Part shown: piece after piece, positions 34,722 through 46,303 of the stretch
Numbering within the stretch: position 1 is the first letter of the stretch
Layout: each line of letters opens with the position of its first letter
Assembly: GCA_022497155.1 (NCBI GenBank)
Contig: MU385794.1
Location: 1 to 64,000 of the forward strand
Source of the DNA: Whalleya microplaca
Lineage: Eukaryota > Ascomycota > Sordariomycetes > Xylariales > Xylariaceae
Reading direction: 5' to 3'
DNA length: 64,000 nucleotides
Made by a program: the position numbers and the translations under genes
The notes under the pieces: generated by a model
Told to the model about the DNA's origin: nothing
Database searches by the model: none
Seen by the model: only the letters and a program-made list of their open reading frames with translations

Positions 34722-35420
34722 ATCGTTCATTTGTTGTGTTTCCTGTTATATTCTTTTAGGTAGCTGCCGTATTAAGGATTTTGAGAGTGGGTTTAGCTTT
34801 ATAGGCGTGTTAAGATAGATATTAATTTCTCAATGGTCATCATAAGTTCCTAGTTTCACCTCGTTTTACTAATCTAGTCTTTCTTAGAAACAAGAACCAA
34901 CTAGAATAGAATGCTGATGAGGAGGTTCTACAGATTATTGTATACCAAGCAGTAATAATAGAGTTACCTATCACAGCTTATATACTATCACGCTTCATAT
35001 ATCATGGAGAAACAGACCATTCTCATGTAGAACTTTACGAAAGAGCTGAAATGTTAGAAAACAAGAGTTTGGGCAACCTATATGCTATACCGTCATGCAT
35101 TATCTAGTTTTGAACTACAATATTATATCTAAAACATGGACATGTTAAAGTCGCATTGGTTAATTCCCTACATGTAGGCGCAAATTTCGAACCACGTAAT
35201 ACTCCAATTCTCGTTAAACTATAGTAGAGTGAATTGATTATCAAAAAGATACAGATGCTGATTTAGCATCATATTCCTACTTATTCATATTCCACGTGTT
35301 AAGCCTACTTTGTATGCATGCCTCACAAATCAGGGCAAAACTCATCATCATCATCAAAGCCCCTTCCTCGCTCATACTGCTCTCTTCCAAGCCGCATTCT
35401 ATCCTAGGCGCTCATTAGTT
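34722..35420. other. AT-rich intergenic region, nothing seen
   Basis: About 700 bp, no gene or repeat recognised. Confidence 0.5.
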
Positions 35421-36507
35421 TCATTTCGGGGCAGAGGACAATGACCTACCCACCTCCTCAGAGAGCTTGACCGGCTCCATCTCAGCTCCCCACCCACCCA
35501 ACTCAGGGGGCCATATACCCTCGCCCTGCTGTGCCGCCCCCCAGTCAAAGCTCCAGAACGCACCGCCGCCAGGCAGTTGTTGTTGATGCTCCAAGCCGCT
35601 GTTCATTGGCTGTAACTGGCCACTATGGTGCATTCTGGTAGCATCTTCCCGGTGTCTCTGGCGCCTCTCTTGCCGGTCCCAATATGCGACATATCTCTTC
35701 ATTGTCTTCGAGTTTCTGGAGAACCCGTAGCCATCCGGCGCTCTGGGGGAATGTGGACCTCCGCGGTTCTCACGGCCGGAACCCTGGCGACGGACCCAGC
35801 TCGCTGGGCCCCGAGGCGCTTGTATTGGAGGGTCAGGAGATTGGGCGACTGTGTTAGTGACTATGGTGTCTGGGTGTGAATTCTCTTGGATTTGACGATG
35901 AGGAAATATAGGAGAGGAGGAATTTGCATTTGGCGGATCTTTCTTCTCATCGCTGGTTGTGGTGTCGTGCTCGGCTGGACCAAAACGCAAAGCCTCGATT
36001 TGATTGTTATCATTACCTGTGCCGTATTGTACGAATTGAACATCATTAGGAAAAATTACAGGGCGGCGTCGGCGTGGCTGATCTTCTGGATCGTGCGATA
36101 CTTGATTTCCTGTCGCGATCGTATCAGCTCATGAACCCCATCTGCAACGTTCCAGTAGTCTCTATAATAGGGTGATTAGTAAGGGATCACTCTGGGTGTT
36201 ATAAGTCCTAGCTAGGGTCATACCCTCTGCTGTAGGACTATGGCAGGTAAGTAGTGAAGGAATGTATATCCGACCTAGAGACAATGAAAGAGTAAGCCTC
36301 ACCGAGTATAGTTTGGGTGCCTGTTATAGTTATATCGCTATTGTCATTTTCAACCTCGTCGGTTTCTAGTTGGCCCTTGTCCTGGTACCGTTCCTCCTTG
36401 TCTTGAACTGCTTGATCCATTTTGTAGCCACTCTTGATGTTTGTTGATTTAGTATCAAACGCCCCATCAGTTGTGAGTAAAGAGACTACAATAGTGAGAG
36501 AAACCAT
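35421..36507 (-). CDS. Disordered hypothetical protein (two exons)
   Basis: Exons (minus): 36303-36507 and 35421-36109, 297 aa. The 193-bp intron GTGAGG...GCGACAG joins TQTILG to NQVSHDPEDQ in frame; a further small exon inside it cannot be excluded. The N-terminus MVSLTIVVSLLTTDGAF could be a weak signal peptide. The rest is hydrophilic and low-complexity (Pro, Gln, Gly, Ser rich), with a basic patch KTMKRYVAYWDRQERRQRHRE and a Trp/Gly-rich stretch GGGAFWSFDWGAAQQGEG. I recognise no family. Confidence 0.5.
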
Positions 36508-37188
36508 TTATGGAATTTTATCTCACGTTGCAGCTATATGTAAAGTTGGAAACTCCTATTTTGGGAGTACAGTGAGTTGGCTTTGGGGGGTGTGAATCAC
36601 CCCTTGTCTCGTCAACTTGAGATAGAATATGTATACGGTTGCTCTCGTCCACTGTTGTCAAGAAGACGAAGGGGCAACTAGTCATAAGACGAATGGGCGC
36701 ACTCGTACTGAAAGAATATCTATCTCATTATTTGATTGGGTTAGCTTTTGAGAGCCTTAATTAACGTCTTTATCCTATATAGACAATGTTTTTAGTGAAT
36801 GATTATATTGTGATACGCAACCTACATTCACAGCCTCAAAAGTTTTCCTTTCCGTGATTGTTCTTGTGGCACAGATTGCCTCTATTGCTACAAAACATTC
36901 GGCTTGTAACCGAGAGAGTCATGCCTATCCATGAGTAAGGAATACTCATATGGAAGGAAACACCACATAGTTATACTCCAATCTTATAATGTTACACAGA
37001 TAGTCGTCAATGTCAACGCTAGAGTATATTATTATATCCCTCCTGTTCCTTTCAATATTGCTACTGCAGTTAAGCATCCTAGGCACGGGTGCCAGGTTTC
37101 ATTTGCGCATTACAACTGAACATGACTCTGATTTCTGACCAACTGACCAGGAGTACGAGTTTTAGTCTGTATCCCGCCGCTGGGACTT
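36508..37188. other. Intergenic, no gene seen
   Basis: About 680 bp upstream of one minus-strand gene and downstream of another. Nothing recognised. Confidence 0.5.
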
Positions 37189-38118
37189 TCATATCCATTC
37201 CACCTTCAACCCCCGAATGCTGCACTCTTCCTCATGTGTGAGGTAGATGCCAAAATGTTCCTCTAGAGCCCCAATTCGTTCTCTCTCAGTCTTGCACTCG
37301 ACAAGGACGTGGGTTCTCCCACCTAGGTTCTCCTTCACGACGCCGTTCACCAGCATTCACTTACCAAATATCTCCTGCTCCCCACTGGCCCCGGTCCGCC
37401 TTAGGAACTTGATTGCCAAGACGGTGTATGTCTGCAGACTCTTGGGATGGGTGCTCGTGTACCAATTTACGACCTCCCAGTCTGCAGGCATGGACTCCAG
37501 CTCGGGGAAGGCGTAGAAGGAGTTCCAGTCCCTGTCGACGTCGTTGTGGTACTGGTAGATCCACAGCTTCGTCTCCTCGGTGCGCTTGGTCCGGGTGGAA
37601 ATCCAGTCGCGCACGAGGCGGATCTGCTGGGTACCGATGTTCTGATGGATCAGGCCGTCGATCAGGGGCATAGGCATGGTTGCGCCATCGCCACCAAAGC
37701 CGATATCGATATGGAACTTACTGCCATTTAGAGTGACGATGTTCACGATGTGAATCCAGCCGGGGAAGTCCCCTTGAGGAACTCCCTCCAGTCGAGATCG
37801 GGTCCTCACGCCTGCAGTATAGACGTCGAAGCCCAGCGCAATGAGCATCTGGTTGTATAAGAGGGCAACTTCCATGCAATATCCGCCGCGACCTCGCCTG
37901 CTTACAACAATCCTTTGGAAAAGGTGTTGTGGGTCGGTATTAATGGTATGACTAGGGCTGTAGTGTAATGAGAGGTTCTCATAGGGCACGGCAGACAACA
38001 TATGGACATGCAGAGCTTTCAAAAACGAGAGCGAAGGCGGAGCATGATGGAGCTCTTGTGGAAGCTGTATGTAATCTAGGAATTGGTCGACCTGGTCTCG
38101 CGTGTATGCTGAAGTCAT
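37189..38118 (-). CDS. Arylamine N-acetyltransferase interrupted by an in-frame TGA
   Basis: The first 253 codons (38118 to 37360) encode an arylamine N-acetyltransferase, which moves acetyl or malonyl from CoA to aromatic amines in the cytosol. The triad is complete: Cys81 in RGRGGYCMEV, His123 in GWIHIVNIV and Asp138 in FHIDIGFGG. At 37357-37359 a TGA stops the frame after EIFGK. In the same frame another 55 codons follow to a second stop at 37189-37191 (MLVNGVVKENLGGRTHVLVE ... EECSIRGLKVEWI). These look like the normal C-terminus of fungal NATs. A GTAAGT overlaps the TGA, and an in-phase AG 42 bp on (CCTAG) could remove it as a very short intron, at the cost of conserved residues. It may be a pseudogene, a truncated enzyme, or spliced. 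Confidence 0.85.
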
Positions 38119-38843
38119 GGCCTACTACAAATGAAGGTTGAACGAAGTATAGTCGCCAGGCTCTGTCTTGAGAGTTCACCGTTCAAGAAGTTTCCCATCC
38201 AAGATCCGATATACATGCACTCACGATACGCTATCTATATTTCTCCAGGGTATTGAGAATTGTCTGTGACTGAACACGGCAGAGTCCGAGGAAGCATGCA
38301 TGTGGATCCTCAGGAGTATCCATTCGCTTACTTACACGCACAATCCCTGAGGAACCATAGAGTGTAGACATGTCACATGTAATGAGCATGTATTTAACGC
38401 GATATTCTTTGTGTAAAGTATCGGTATATGAAATTGGATGAAATTGGGCAAATTTACCGTACGTAAACGGACGTCCAACGTTAGTTGTAGATGTAAGTTT
38501 ATTACCCTTAGAAAAGAATACCTACTTAGGTAATCCAGGCACCAAATTCAGGAAATGTTCACCGCCTGCCTACTGCAGCTTTCTGCCGCCCAAGCCCCTC
38601 CAACAGCCCCTCACACCGCCTACGAACCTGGGAAATTCCCAACCCCCCTTTCTCTCTCTCTCACCCCCACCTGTTCCACGCATGCAGCAGCATCAGGCCG
38701 AAGTTTCGAGAACCACTCCCTTCACGACCCTAAAGCGTTAAAATTACTACCAAATTACTACCTAGACAAAGACGACGACTTTTGCTTCTGATCACGGAAA
38801 AAGTCAATCATAACCTAGGAATCATCCTAGAAACATAACAGCC
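38119..38843. other. Divergent promoter region of NAT and SGT2
   Basis: About 725 bp. The last 300 bp are pyrimidine-rich, as expected for the leader of a highly expressed fungal gene. No gene seen. Confidence 0.5.
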
Positions 38844-40078
38844 ATGGTAAGCTTACCTCTCTTCATCCCATATCCACCATCCCATCCCAGCTATCCGGAA
38901 AGCCCTGCTAACTAACCAACTCACCCCTCCAGGCGACGACATCGAAACAACGCCTGGCCCTCGCCATCTGCGACTTCCTCTCGACCTCGCTGACCGACGG
39001 GACGCTCGCGGGCGACGACAAAGACAGCATCGAGGTCGCCATAAACTGCATCGGGGAATCCTTCAAGGTGGACCCGAGCGACAAGGACGCCGTGGCCGCC
39101 GCGATCGGGACGCAGAACCTGCTACAGATCTACGGCGTCTACGAGAAGCTCAAATCGAACTCGAAGCCCTCGGCCTCCCCCAGCGTACCAACCGCGGCCT
39201 CACCAGGCCCCTCCTCAACCACCCCCGACCCCACCGGATCTAGGCCCCCTCCCACGGCAGCCGAGAAGGCGCAGGCCGAGGAGCTGAAGGGCAAGGGCAA
39301 CCGGGCGATGGCATCGAAGGACTACGCGAGCGCGATATCGCTCTACACGCAGGCGCTGGCCCTGCACCCGGGCAACGCGATCTACCTGTCGAACCGGGCG
39401 GCGGCGTACAGCGCGGGGCGGGACCACGCGAGCGCGCGCGCGGACGCCGAGGCCGCCGTCAAGGTCGACCCGGGCTACACGAAGGCGTGGTCGCGGCTCG
39501 GGCTCGCGCGCTTCGCCCTCGGCGACGCCCGCGGCTCCATGGACGCCTACCGCCAGGGCATCGAGCACGAGGGCTCCGGCGGCTCCGACGCCATGCGCAA
39601 GGGCTTCGAGACCGCGCGGCGGCGCGTCGAGGAGCTCGAGGCCGAGGAGGCCGAGCGCTTGGCGAATAGCAGCAGTCCCGCTAGTCCCGGGGCGCGCGGC
39701 GCTGGTGGTGGGGGAGGGCCGGATCTGAGCAGTCTGGCGGGTTTGTTCGGTGGGGGCGCCGGTGCGGGAGGTGGGCAGGGTGGTGCTGGCGGTGGTGGCG
39801 GCATGGATTTCAGCAGCATCATGAATAACCCCATGTTCGCCAGCATGGCGCAGAATCTCATGTCCAACCCCGAGATGATGCAGAACCTGATGAGCAACCC
39901 GCGCCTGCGCGAGATGGCCGACCGCTTTAGTACTGGCGGTGGCATGCCCGACCTGAGCACCCTGATGAGCGACCCGAATATCGCCGATATGGCAAGAAAT
40001 ATGATGGGTGGTGGCGGTGGCGGCGGCGGTGATAATGAAGGCGCTGGAAACGGTAGCGGAAACGGCGCAGGTCGGTGA
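38844..40078 (+). CDS. sgt2: SGT2/SGTA-like TPR co-chaperone
   Basis: The start codon stands alone in exon 1 (38844-38846), followed by an 86-bp intron GTAAGC...CTCCAG and exon 2 (38933-40078); 382 aa. SGT2 hands tail-anchored proteins to the GET pathway in the cytosol and binds Hsp70/Hsp90. The N-terminal dimerisation domain is seen in KQRLALAICDFLSTSLTDG...SIEVAINCIGESF. Three TPR units follow (AEELKGKGNRAMASKDYASA, NAIYLSNRAAAYSAG, YTKAWSRLGLARFALGDARG). Then comes a Gly-rich linker and a Met/Gln-rich STI1-type client-binding region (NNPMFASMAQNLMSNPEMMQ, NPRLREMADRF), ending in a poly-Gly tail. Codon use is strongly GC-rich, as for an abundant protein. Confidence 0.95.
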
Positions 40079-40711
40079 TCTACGTCAGCCATGGACTAGG
40101 TCAGTAGACTGGGATGGACTGTAGCTTGGTCAGAGTGGATGGATGGACGATGGTTCACGCTGTTTTTGTCACGTTTTGCATGTGATGGCCTTGTTATTAT
40201 TAGACCAGGAATGGATTTCACGAATTACGAAGCTCAGGTAATAATAAAAAATGGTCATCAATCATGGTAACATCTGATAATAATCTATGTACATGATGGC
40301 CACGTGATGCGTTTTGTGCCAGCCCAAGAATGAAATGCACTATTTTTCAATCATACACCTCGACTCCGTAGCATGCCATGAATCCTTCTAATAGGTTGCT
40401 CTGGCCTCCACAAACCCGTCCTCAGTGCCATGACAAGAACGAATCGAAAATACCTAATTGACCATCCTTTTGCGTTTTTGAATGCCGTCATATCGTTTAA
40501 TTAACGCCGAATTGTGTAATGTTGAACATACTGTCGTAATGCCTCTAACACAGACTCCAAGAAAACCCATGTTTTAACCCTACATAGAGACGAAATATAA
40601 ATATTTTGTATCGCCGGGAAATATCCCTAAAAAGACAATGTGAAATGCACCCCTTTGTACCATGCTAGGAATAGTGCGTATCCAGCGGTAAGCTGCGTAC
40701 ACACCATTGCT
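40079..40711. other. Convergent 3' region of SGT2 and the ABC transporter
   Basis: About 630 bp. Nothing recognised beyond untranslated regions. Confidence 0.5.
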
Positions 40712-43700
40712 CTAGCTGGCTTTGGGCTGTGAAGTGTTTTGCCTTCGTCCCCTTCCTCCGCGATATCGGCCACGACTTCGCCCACGGAACCCACTCCTTC
40801 CTCGAGAAGGCCGTTGGGCCAGTCTCGTGTCGGGCGAAGTTGGTTTAGACTCAACCGGTCGTTGCGATGATTCAATTTGAGGTGACGTTTTACGATTTTC
40901 CTTGGGGGAAACATGGTCATTTGCAGGAGTGGTCGGTGCAGGGTGACTGACTGAGCGAGTTGGGCTGCTTTGGAACGGAAGCATTGTGGGTTCAGGGCAG
41001 GATACAGACTGTAAAGTGTTTCGGCGAGGTGTAGAGTCGGAAAGGTTAAAGATTGCGGGTTGTGCCATTGATTCGTGAAGCATGGTAGGTGAAGCAGCGT
41101 TGTCAGGGTCAATTGAAGGACATGTCGCATTGGCTCTTATTGCGGTAGAAACAGACGCGGATTCCGAATCTGCTACTGATATCTTACGAGGCGAGTGGGC
41201 GTCTTCTTCGACGTCTTCTGCCCAGCTATTTCGCATCGGAGAAGTAAGCAGCCGGTTTGGCGCGGCGGCAGAGCGCGGCGTAAACTCCGGAGCACCAGGA
41301 TTCAGCTTGGAACCCTGTCAGCCAGAGGTTAGCATCAATCAAAAAAATCACGAATGACCTTTTGATAGATGTACCTCTTTCTTATGCCCGTTCGGAGTTT
41401 TGACACCATTGCCATTAGCCTTGCCTGCCATGCCCGAGTTTGTTACTATCGGAGTTGGTTGCGGAGCCCGAGATTCGTCCATGGCGCTCGCTCTGGACTT
41501 ATCTGCCGGTTCATCGGATCCATCTGTCTGGGCCGTACGCAACTGCAGTGCGTCGTCAGGGACACCCGCCTCATCGTCCTTTTTCAACTCTTTAGGTTTA
41601 ACGAAGATCTGTTTAGACCAAAGCTCGGCATATTTGCCGTTCTTTGCAATCAACTCCTCGTGACTTCCCTGCTCAACAACATCTCCTTCTGAAACGACGA
41701 AAATGATGTCGGCATTCATGACGGTTGATAGACGATGGCTGTAATTAAGTCAACAAGACCGTAACATGAATATTATCTAAGACCAGGGGCGATGACTTAC
41801 GCGACGATAAACGTAGTACGACCTTGACAGAGGGCACGAAGGCCTTCTTGAATCTTTTGCTCCGTATCGGTATCAACGGAGCTAGTGGCCTCGTCGAGGA
41901 GCACAATCTCCGGCTTCTTGAGAATTGCTCGAGCAATTGCAATGCGCTGCAACTCGCCACCAGATAATTTCCTGGTAAGGTTAACAATCTCGCTCGAGGT
42001 TTCTTCGAAGGAGTGTCACTCACACACCACGCTCGCCGACGCGAGTCATGTATCCTTCCGTGAAGCTCATAATCTGATCATGTATGGCCGCTGCTTTGCA
42101 CGCACAGTATACCTCTTCGTCTGAAGCCGACAGCCGAGCGTATCTAATATTGTTGATCACGGTATCGTCAAAAAGGATCGGCGATTGTGGAACAATGCCA
42201 ATGGCCTGCCTTAGACTATACGATGAATGATGTTAACCAAAACGACGGCCTTGAATCAGAAGAATGGATTTGGTTTCCCGTAACAGCATATGCACGCGAA
42301 TGCAGGTGTCTAAGGACATCATAGAACAACATACCTAGAGACTGTAATATCTCGGACATCCTGACCGTCGATCTGGATCGAACCGCCAGTCACATCATAG
42401 AATCGATCAAGGAGTTTCAAAATAGTTGATTTGCCAGCACCGGTCGAACCGACAAATGCAGCAGTAGTTCCCGACGGAACAGAGACCTTCACGCCCTTCA
42501 AGATGTCCTTCTTCTTGTCGTAACTGAAGTTAACGTTCCGGAAATCAACTTTACCACCCTTGAGCTTCAAGGGTCTAGCACCAGGTTTCTCAACGATCGT
42601 TGGCTTTGTCAACATCACCTCAAGCAGGCGTTCAGCGTGCACTAGATCCTGACTGACGCTCCGTCCGAGCCGAGAAAAGAAATGTAAAGGCGACGTGAGT
42701 TGAGCCCAGTATGTCAAAAGCATGACAAAGTCGCCAGCAGTGGCTTGACCATGCGTTATCTGATATACTGCTAAGAAAGCACCAGCTAACAACCCTGCAA
42801 GAAGGATCAGGTATTGAAAGGCATGCGCAATGAGGTATCCCGAGTATATAGACTTCATTGCTGACACGTGAGACTTTACTGCCCCATTGTATCGATTCTC
42901 CTCGTATGGAACCTGGTTAAAGGCACTGACAGTATGCCAGCCTTGAATACCGGCTTGCCGGATGTAGTGCTCTTCGAAGTACCTATAAGATTGTTGTTAG
43001 CACAGGAACTATTGATATACAACCAATAAGAAGAAATCTTAAAGCCAAAGTTCTTCTTGTACTGTAGAAGATTGGAAAATCAGGTGACCTTACGTCTTTA
43101 CCATCTTCTTTCTTTTATCCTTGAAGGTTGCGATGATCCGAGTGGCGGTCTGAATAAATGCCATGCCAGTGGCAATGGTGATGAAACCTTCGTAAGGGCC
43201 GAATTTCGTAGACAGATAAGTGAACGCCACAACCAAGTCGATTAGCATCGGTAGTGCCTGAAAGCAAATGGACTCGAGCATGTTCGAAATGGCTGACCCG
43301 TTCGAAATGGCTACGATGAGGTCTGAGGAACTCTTAGAATCGTGGAATTCCGAGGAAAGGTTCATAACGTGCGAGTAGGCTGCCACTGTAAGTACTTCTT
43401 GAGAGTATAACTCAACGGGCAACCATAATTGCTGTCGCAGAAGGCTAATCCCAGCCTCGGAGGACAAAAGTCGCAGACCAGCAAAAACAGCGACCTGTAT
43501 CCATGGGCTTTTCCCCGAAACTCCGCTCAGTGAATCCATAACAGCGCCGTACTGACGAGGAATCAGAAAGTTAAGTGCGTTTCCCGCCAACAGACAGAGG
43601 CCGACCAGGGCTGCATGGAATTGCAAACGACGATTATTCACAGGCCAGACATATGGAAAGAAGACAAAAAACCCCTTCAGATAAGCAATCCAACTGCCCT

Positions 43701-44484
43701 CGTTTTTCAACCGCTTCTCCATCTGCTCCTGGGCGATACGTTGTTGACGTTCCCATGGTGATTCCGGATCACGGGGAGAGTTAGCCGTCTCCGTATTGGT
43801 GGTCCCGGTGTTCGTAGCATCAGAATTCGTTCCATACCCACTATCTCCTGACCTTTCGTCGTCACTTGATCGCAAGTTCGGTTTTGGGACCAAGGGCGCC
43901 CGCTCTTCATCATCCTCAACAGGTCCGTCGCTCTTGCGCCAAAGGAAATATACCAGGATAGCGCTCAACGCGCTGACACAACGGATGATGATGATTGATG
44001 CATCTAGTCGGAGAAAGAGTGGCGACTCGTCAAAAATAGGCGATGGCTGCAGCACGGTATGAGTAGATTGCTGAGCGCTGATGAATAGAAGCACAGCATT
44101 GATGGGTTCGAAAGCGAGCGCAAGAAGCCAAGATCCGTAAAATGGATACCAGACAGTACCAGACCCGTTTACGAGGCTATTCTGCTCGATCCCGAAGACC
44201 AAGATGCACGAAAGCAAACCGATGGTGGTGTCTTGGGACGGCCACCGCTGCCATATGATAATTTCCAAGATCTTGAGTATGCCCTGAACGACAAAAGAGG
44301 AAATGAATAGAAACGAGAGACACAGAATGGTCTTGCGTCGTACGTGGGTCGAATTTGCAGAATCAGAGGAAGTCTGCAGGGTGCAAACAGCGACAATCGA
44401 CGCAAGGGCGAAGTAAAAAAACACTACAATAGGATACACATAATGCAATGTGACCTGTAGCCCCGACAAGCCCCCGTCCGTCAT
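40712..44484 (-). CDS. hmt1: HMT1-type vacuolar ABC half-transporter with a PAM2/RGG tail (six exons)
   Basis: Exons (minus): 43094-44484, 42335-42982, 42024-42215, 41801-41971, 41375-41738, 40712-41314; 1122 aa, all phases consistent. HMT1 proteins (ABCB/ATM1-like) carry glutathione- or phytochelatin-bound metals into the vacuole. An N-terminal extra membrane domain (about five helices) precedes an acidic linker and the six-helix ABC membrane domain. The nucleotide-binding domain has Walker [11 protein letters not shown]-loop VPQSPILF, signature LSGGE, Walker [11 protein letters not shown] and AHRLST. After [16 protein letters not shown] the protein continues as a long disordered tail. The last exon begins [14 protein letters not shown], a perfect PAM2 motif (residues 924-935), and ends in an RGG/RGR-rich segment. 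Orthologs may share the tail; I cannot check. SGT2 is convergent downstream. Confidence 0.93.
40739..40813 (-). other. RGG/RGR-rich segment at the HMT1 C-terminus
   Basis: The end of the protein reads [20 protein letters not shown] and RGRRQ, a dense Arg/Gly run as in RNA-binding proteins and substrates of arginine methyltransferase. It follows roughly 150 residues of Ser/Pro/Thr-rich disordered sequence with several SP/TP sites. Confidence 0.8.
41276..41311 (-). other. PAM2 motif in the HMT1 tail
   Basis: The last HMT1 exon encodes [12 protein letters not shown], which fits the PAM2 consensus S-x-L-N-x-x-A-x-x-F-x-P at every fixed position. PAM2 binds the MLLE domain of poly(A)-binding protein or of the fungal Rrm4 group. 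The motif starts one codon after the exon boundary, so the exon carries it as a unit. Confidence 0.8.
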
Positions 44485-46263
44485 TATTCAGGCCCTCGGC
44501 TCAGGCAAGGTTCTAGCACGAAATGACGACGAACCTCTTGATGAGATTAGGCTAGACGATTTCCAGTAAAGTCCGGCTGAGGCGATGTAGTGTAAGGATT
44601 GTGGTGAAGAAAAAAGGCCCTAGACGATTAGAGTCAGCTCTAAATACTCTAGAATTGACCGTCGCCGCGGTTTTTCTGAAGGAAAATCTGGGATTGCATC
44701 TGCTACTACTGTCTAGTGGTGACAGTCTTGGTTATGTGCAAACAATAGCTAGGTAGGTAGCTCAGTGGGAGAGGTGACTGGAAAGGGTGGCGATAGTGGT
44801 CAGCATAATAGTCAGGAGGAACTATTCCGCAGCTGCCTAGGTCCTGACTCACTGTCCACCTCGAGAACTACCTATGGAAGCAAGTAGGCACCTCCCATTC
44901 ACCAAATACCCATCTACCTGGTACCTACTTCCTATCCAGGAAGGCAGACAATAGAAGGAACTGGGAAAACGAGCCTACCTAGGAAAACCCAGGATATTGA
45001 CTGTTATACATGTACTAATTGGTAGGTGCAGGTGTAGATGATGACGATATGGGTAGGTGGTTTCAGGTAGGACAGAAGGGGCGAACCAGGACCACGTCCT
45101 TGGGTAGATACCGATCCTGTGCACAACTGGCACCCTAGGTTCTTTCCCCGGTGTTTGTTTGTATGTACATTGGTGTGAGGAAACCATCTGAAGCAGCCAG
45201 GAGGGATGAGGCACGAAATATTGGCACGTGGTTAGTGACTAAGGTTAGTACTTACGTGACAAGGTTATATGTAGGCGGTTCCATGGAAACTTTCACGTCC
45301 AGATGGTACTTGCAGGTACTACTTCTATGTATAGAAGCACTATGCAGAAGTCGATGAGGCTCTGAGTGGAGTAACAACAGACCAACAGTTTGCTGCGTCT
45401 TCTCCTGGACAGCGTCGTAGATAGGTAGGTAGCAATGCGATCTTCGTTCCCGAACCAGCCAATCTTCTGTCGTTCTTGTAGAGTTTGTGGCGCCCACGTG
45501 AAGAGTGGTCCCCCGTTCCTGGGTCAGCCCTATGATGATGCAGACCGTGAGTGAGGATCGGACCGAGGCTGGGATTCACTGGGTCAGTGGGCAAAAGTGC
45601 AGTAAAGACCAAGTTAAAGTCAGGCCGAACGGGACAAAGCAGATGGGGGAGGGAGGGTAAGCAAAGGCCCGAGACAGCAGCTCCGTAAGTATGTACAGTA
45701 TAGTAGGTAGTACGTACGCCTTGCGTTTGAGTAGAGGTCAACTTAAGCAAGCGCCTAGCAATGATGGAGGTCGATGTTTGGACATAGATGAGACACCTGA
45801 CCTGAAGTGGAACACGACGTTGTGTAAGTCTGTCTCGTCGACAACGGTCGGTCCAACAAGCTCCTAACCGGAGGGTCCATCTTTTCAAGATCGACATTCT
45901 CTAATTTCGCGGACCTGCAATCACGCGGACAGCCAGGCGGACCCCAAAATGCGGTGGAAGAAAAAAAGTCTAGAAGCGACACTAGACCCGCCGCGGGCTG
46001 TCGTGCTACGCGGCTATCACAACCAGTCATCGTGGCATCTGAATGAGCAGATGGAGCCAGGGTTTGCGATGATAGTATGGAGGATTCTGCGTGGCATGCG
46101 CCATAGGACATGGGACGGAATATGGCCCGTCCCATCCTAGAGGGCGAGGCGGGACATGCTTGAGAGGCGGAAAGCTCAAAGATTCGCCTCTACGAGTTAC
46201 CGCCAAGCTGTCGTATCGAATTAGACTATGTAATATTACAATTTCTTTGCTGTTGGCAGATAG

Positions 46264-46303
<40 letters not shown>

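Noticed and set aside
39215..40092. Minus-strand frames across SGT2
   Set aside because: Arg/Ala/Pro-rich antisense shadows of the TPR and Gly-rich codons.
44751..44790. tRNA-like D-arm (TAGCTCAGTGGGAGAG)
   Set aside because: No GGTTCGANNCC box B follows at the proper distance and no cloverleaf can be folded; the sequence is part of the TAGGTAGG-rich region.
45340..46135. Minus-strand frames of 126 and 185 aa
   Set aside because: No domain, no codon bias, overlapping frames on both strands, and part consists of TAGGTAGG-type repeats; treated as intergenic.
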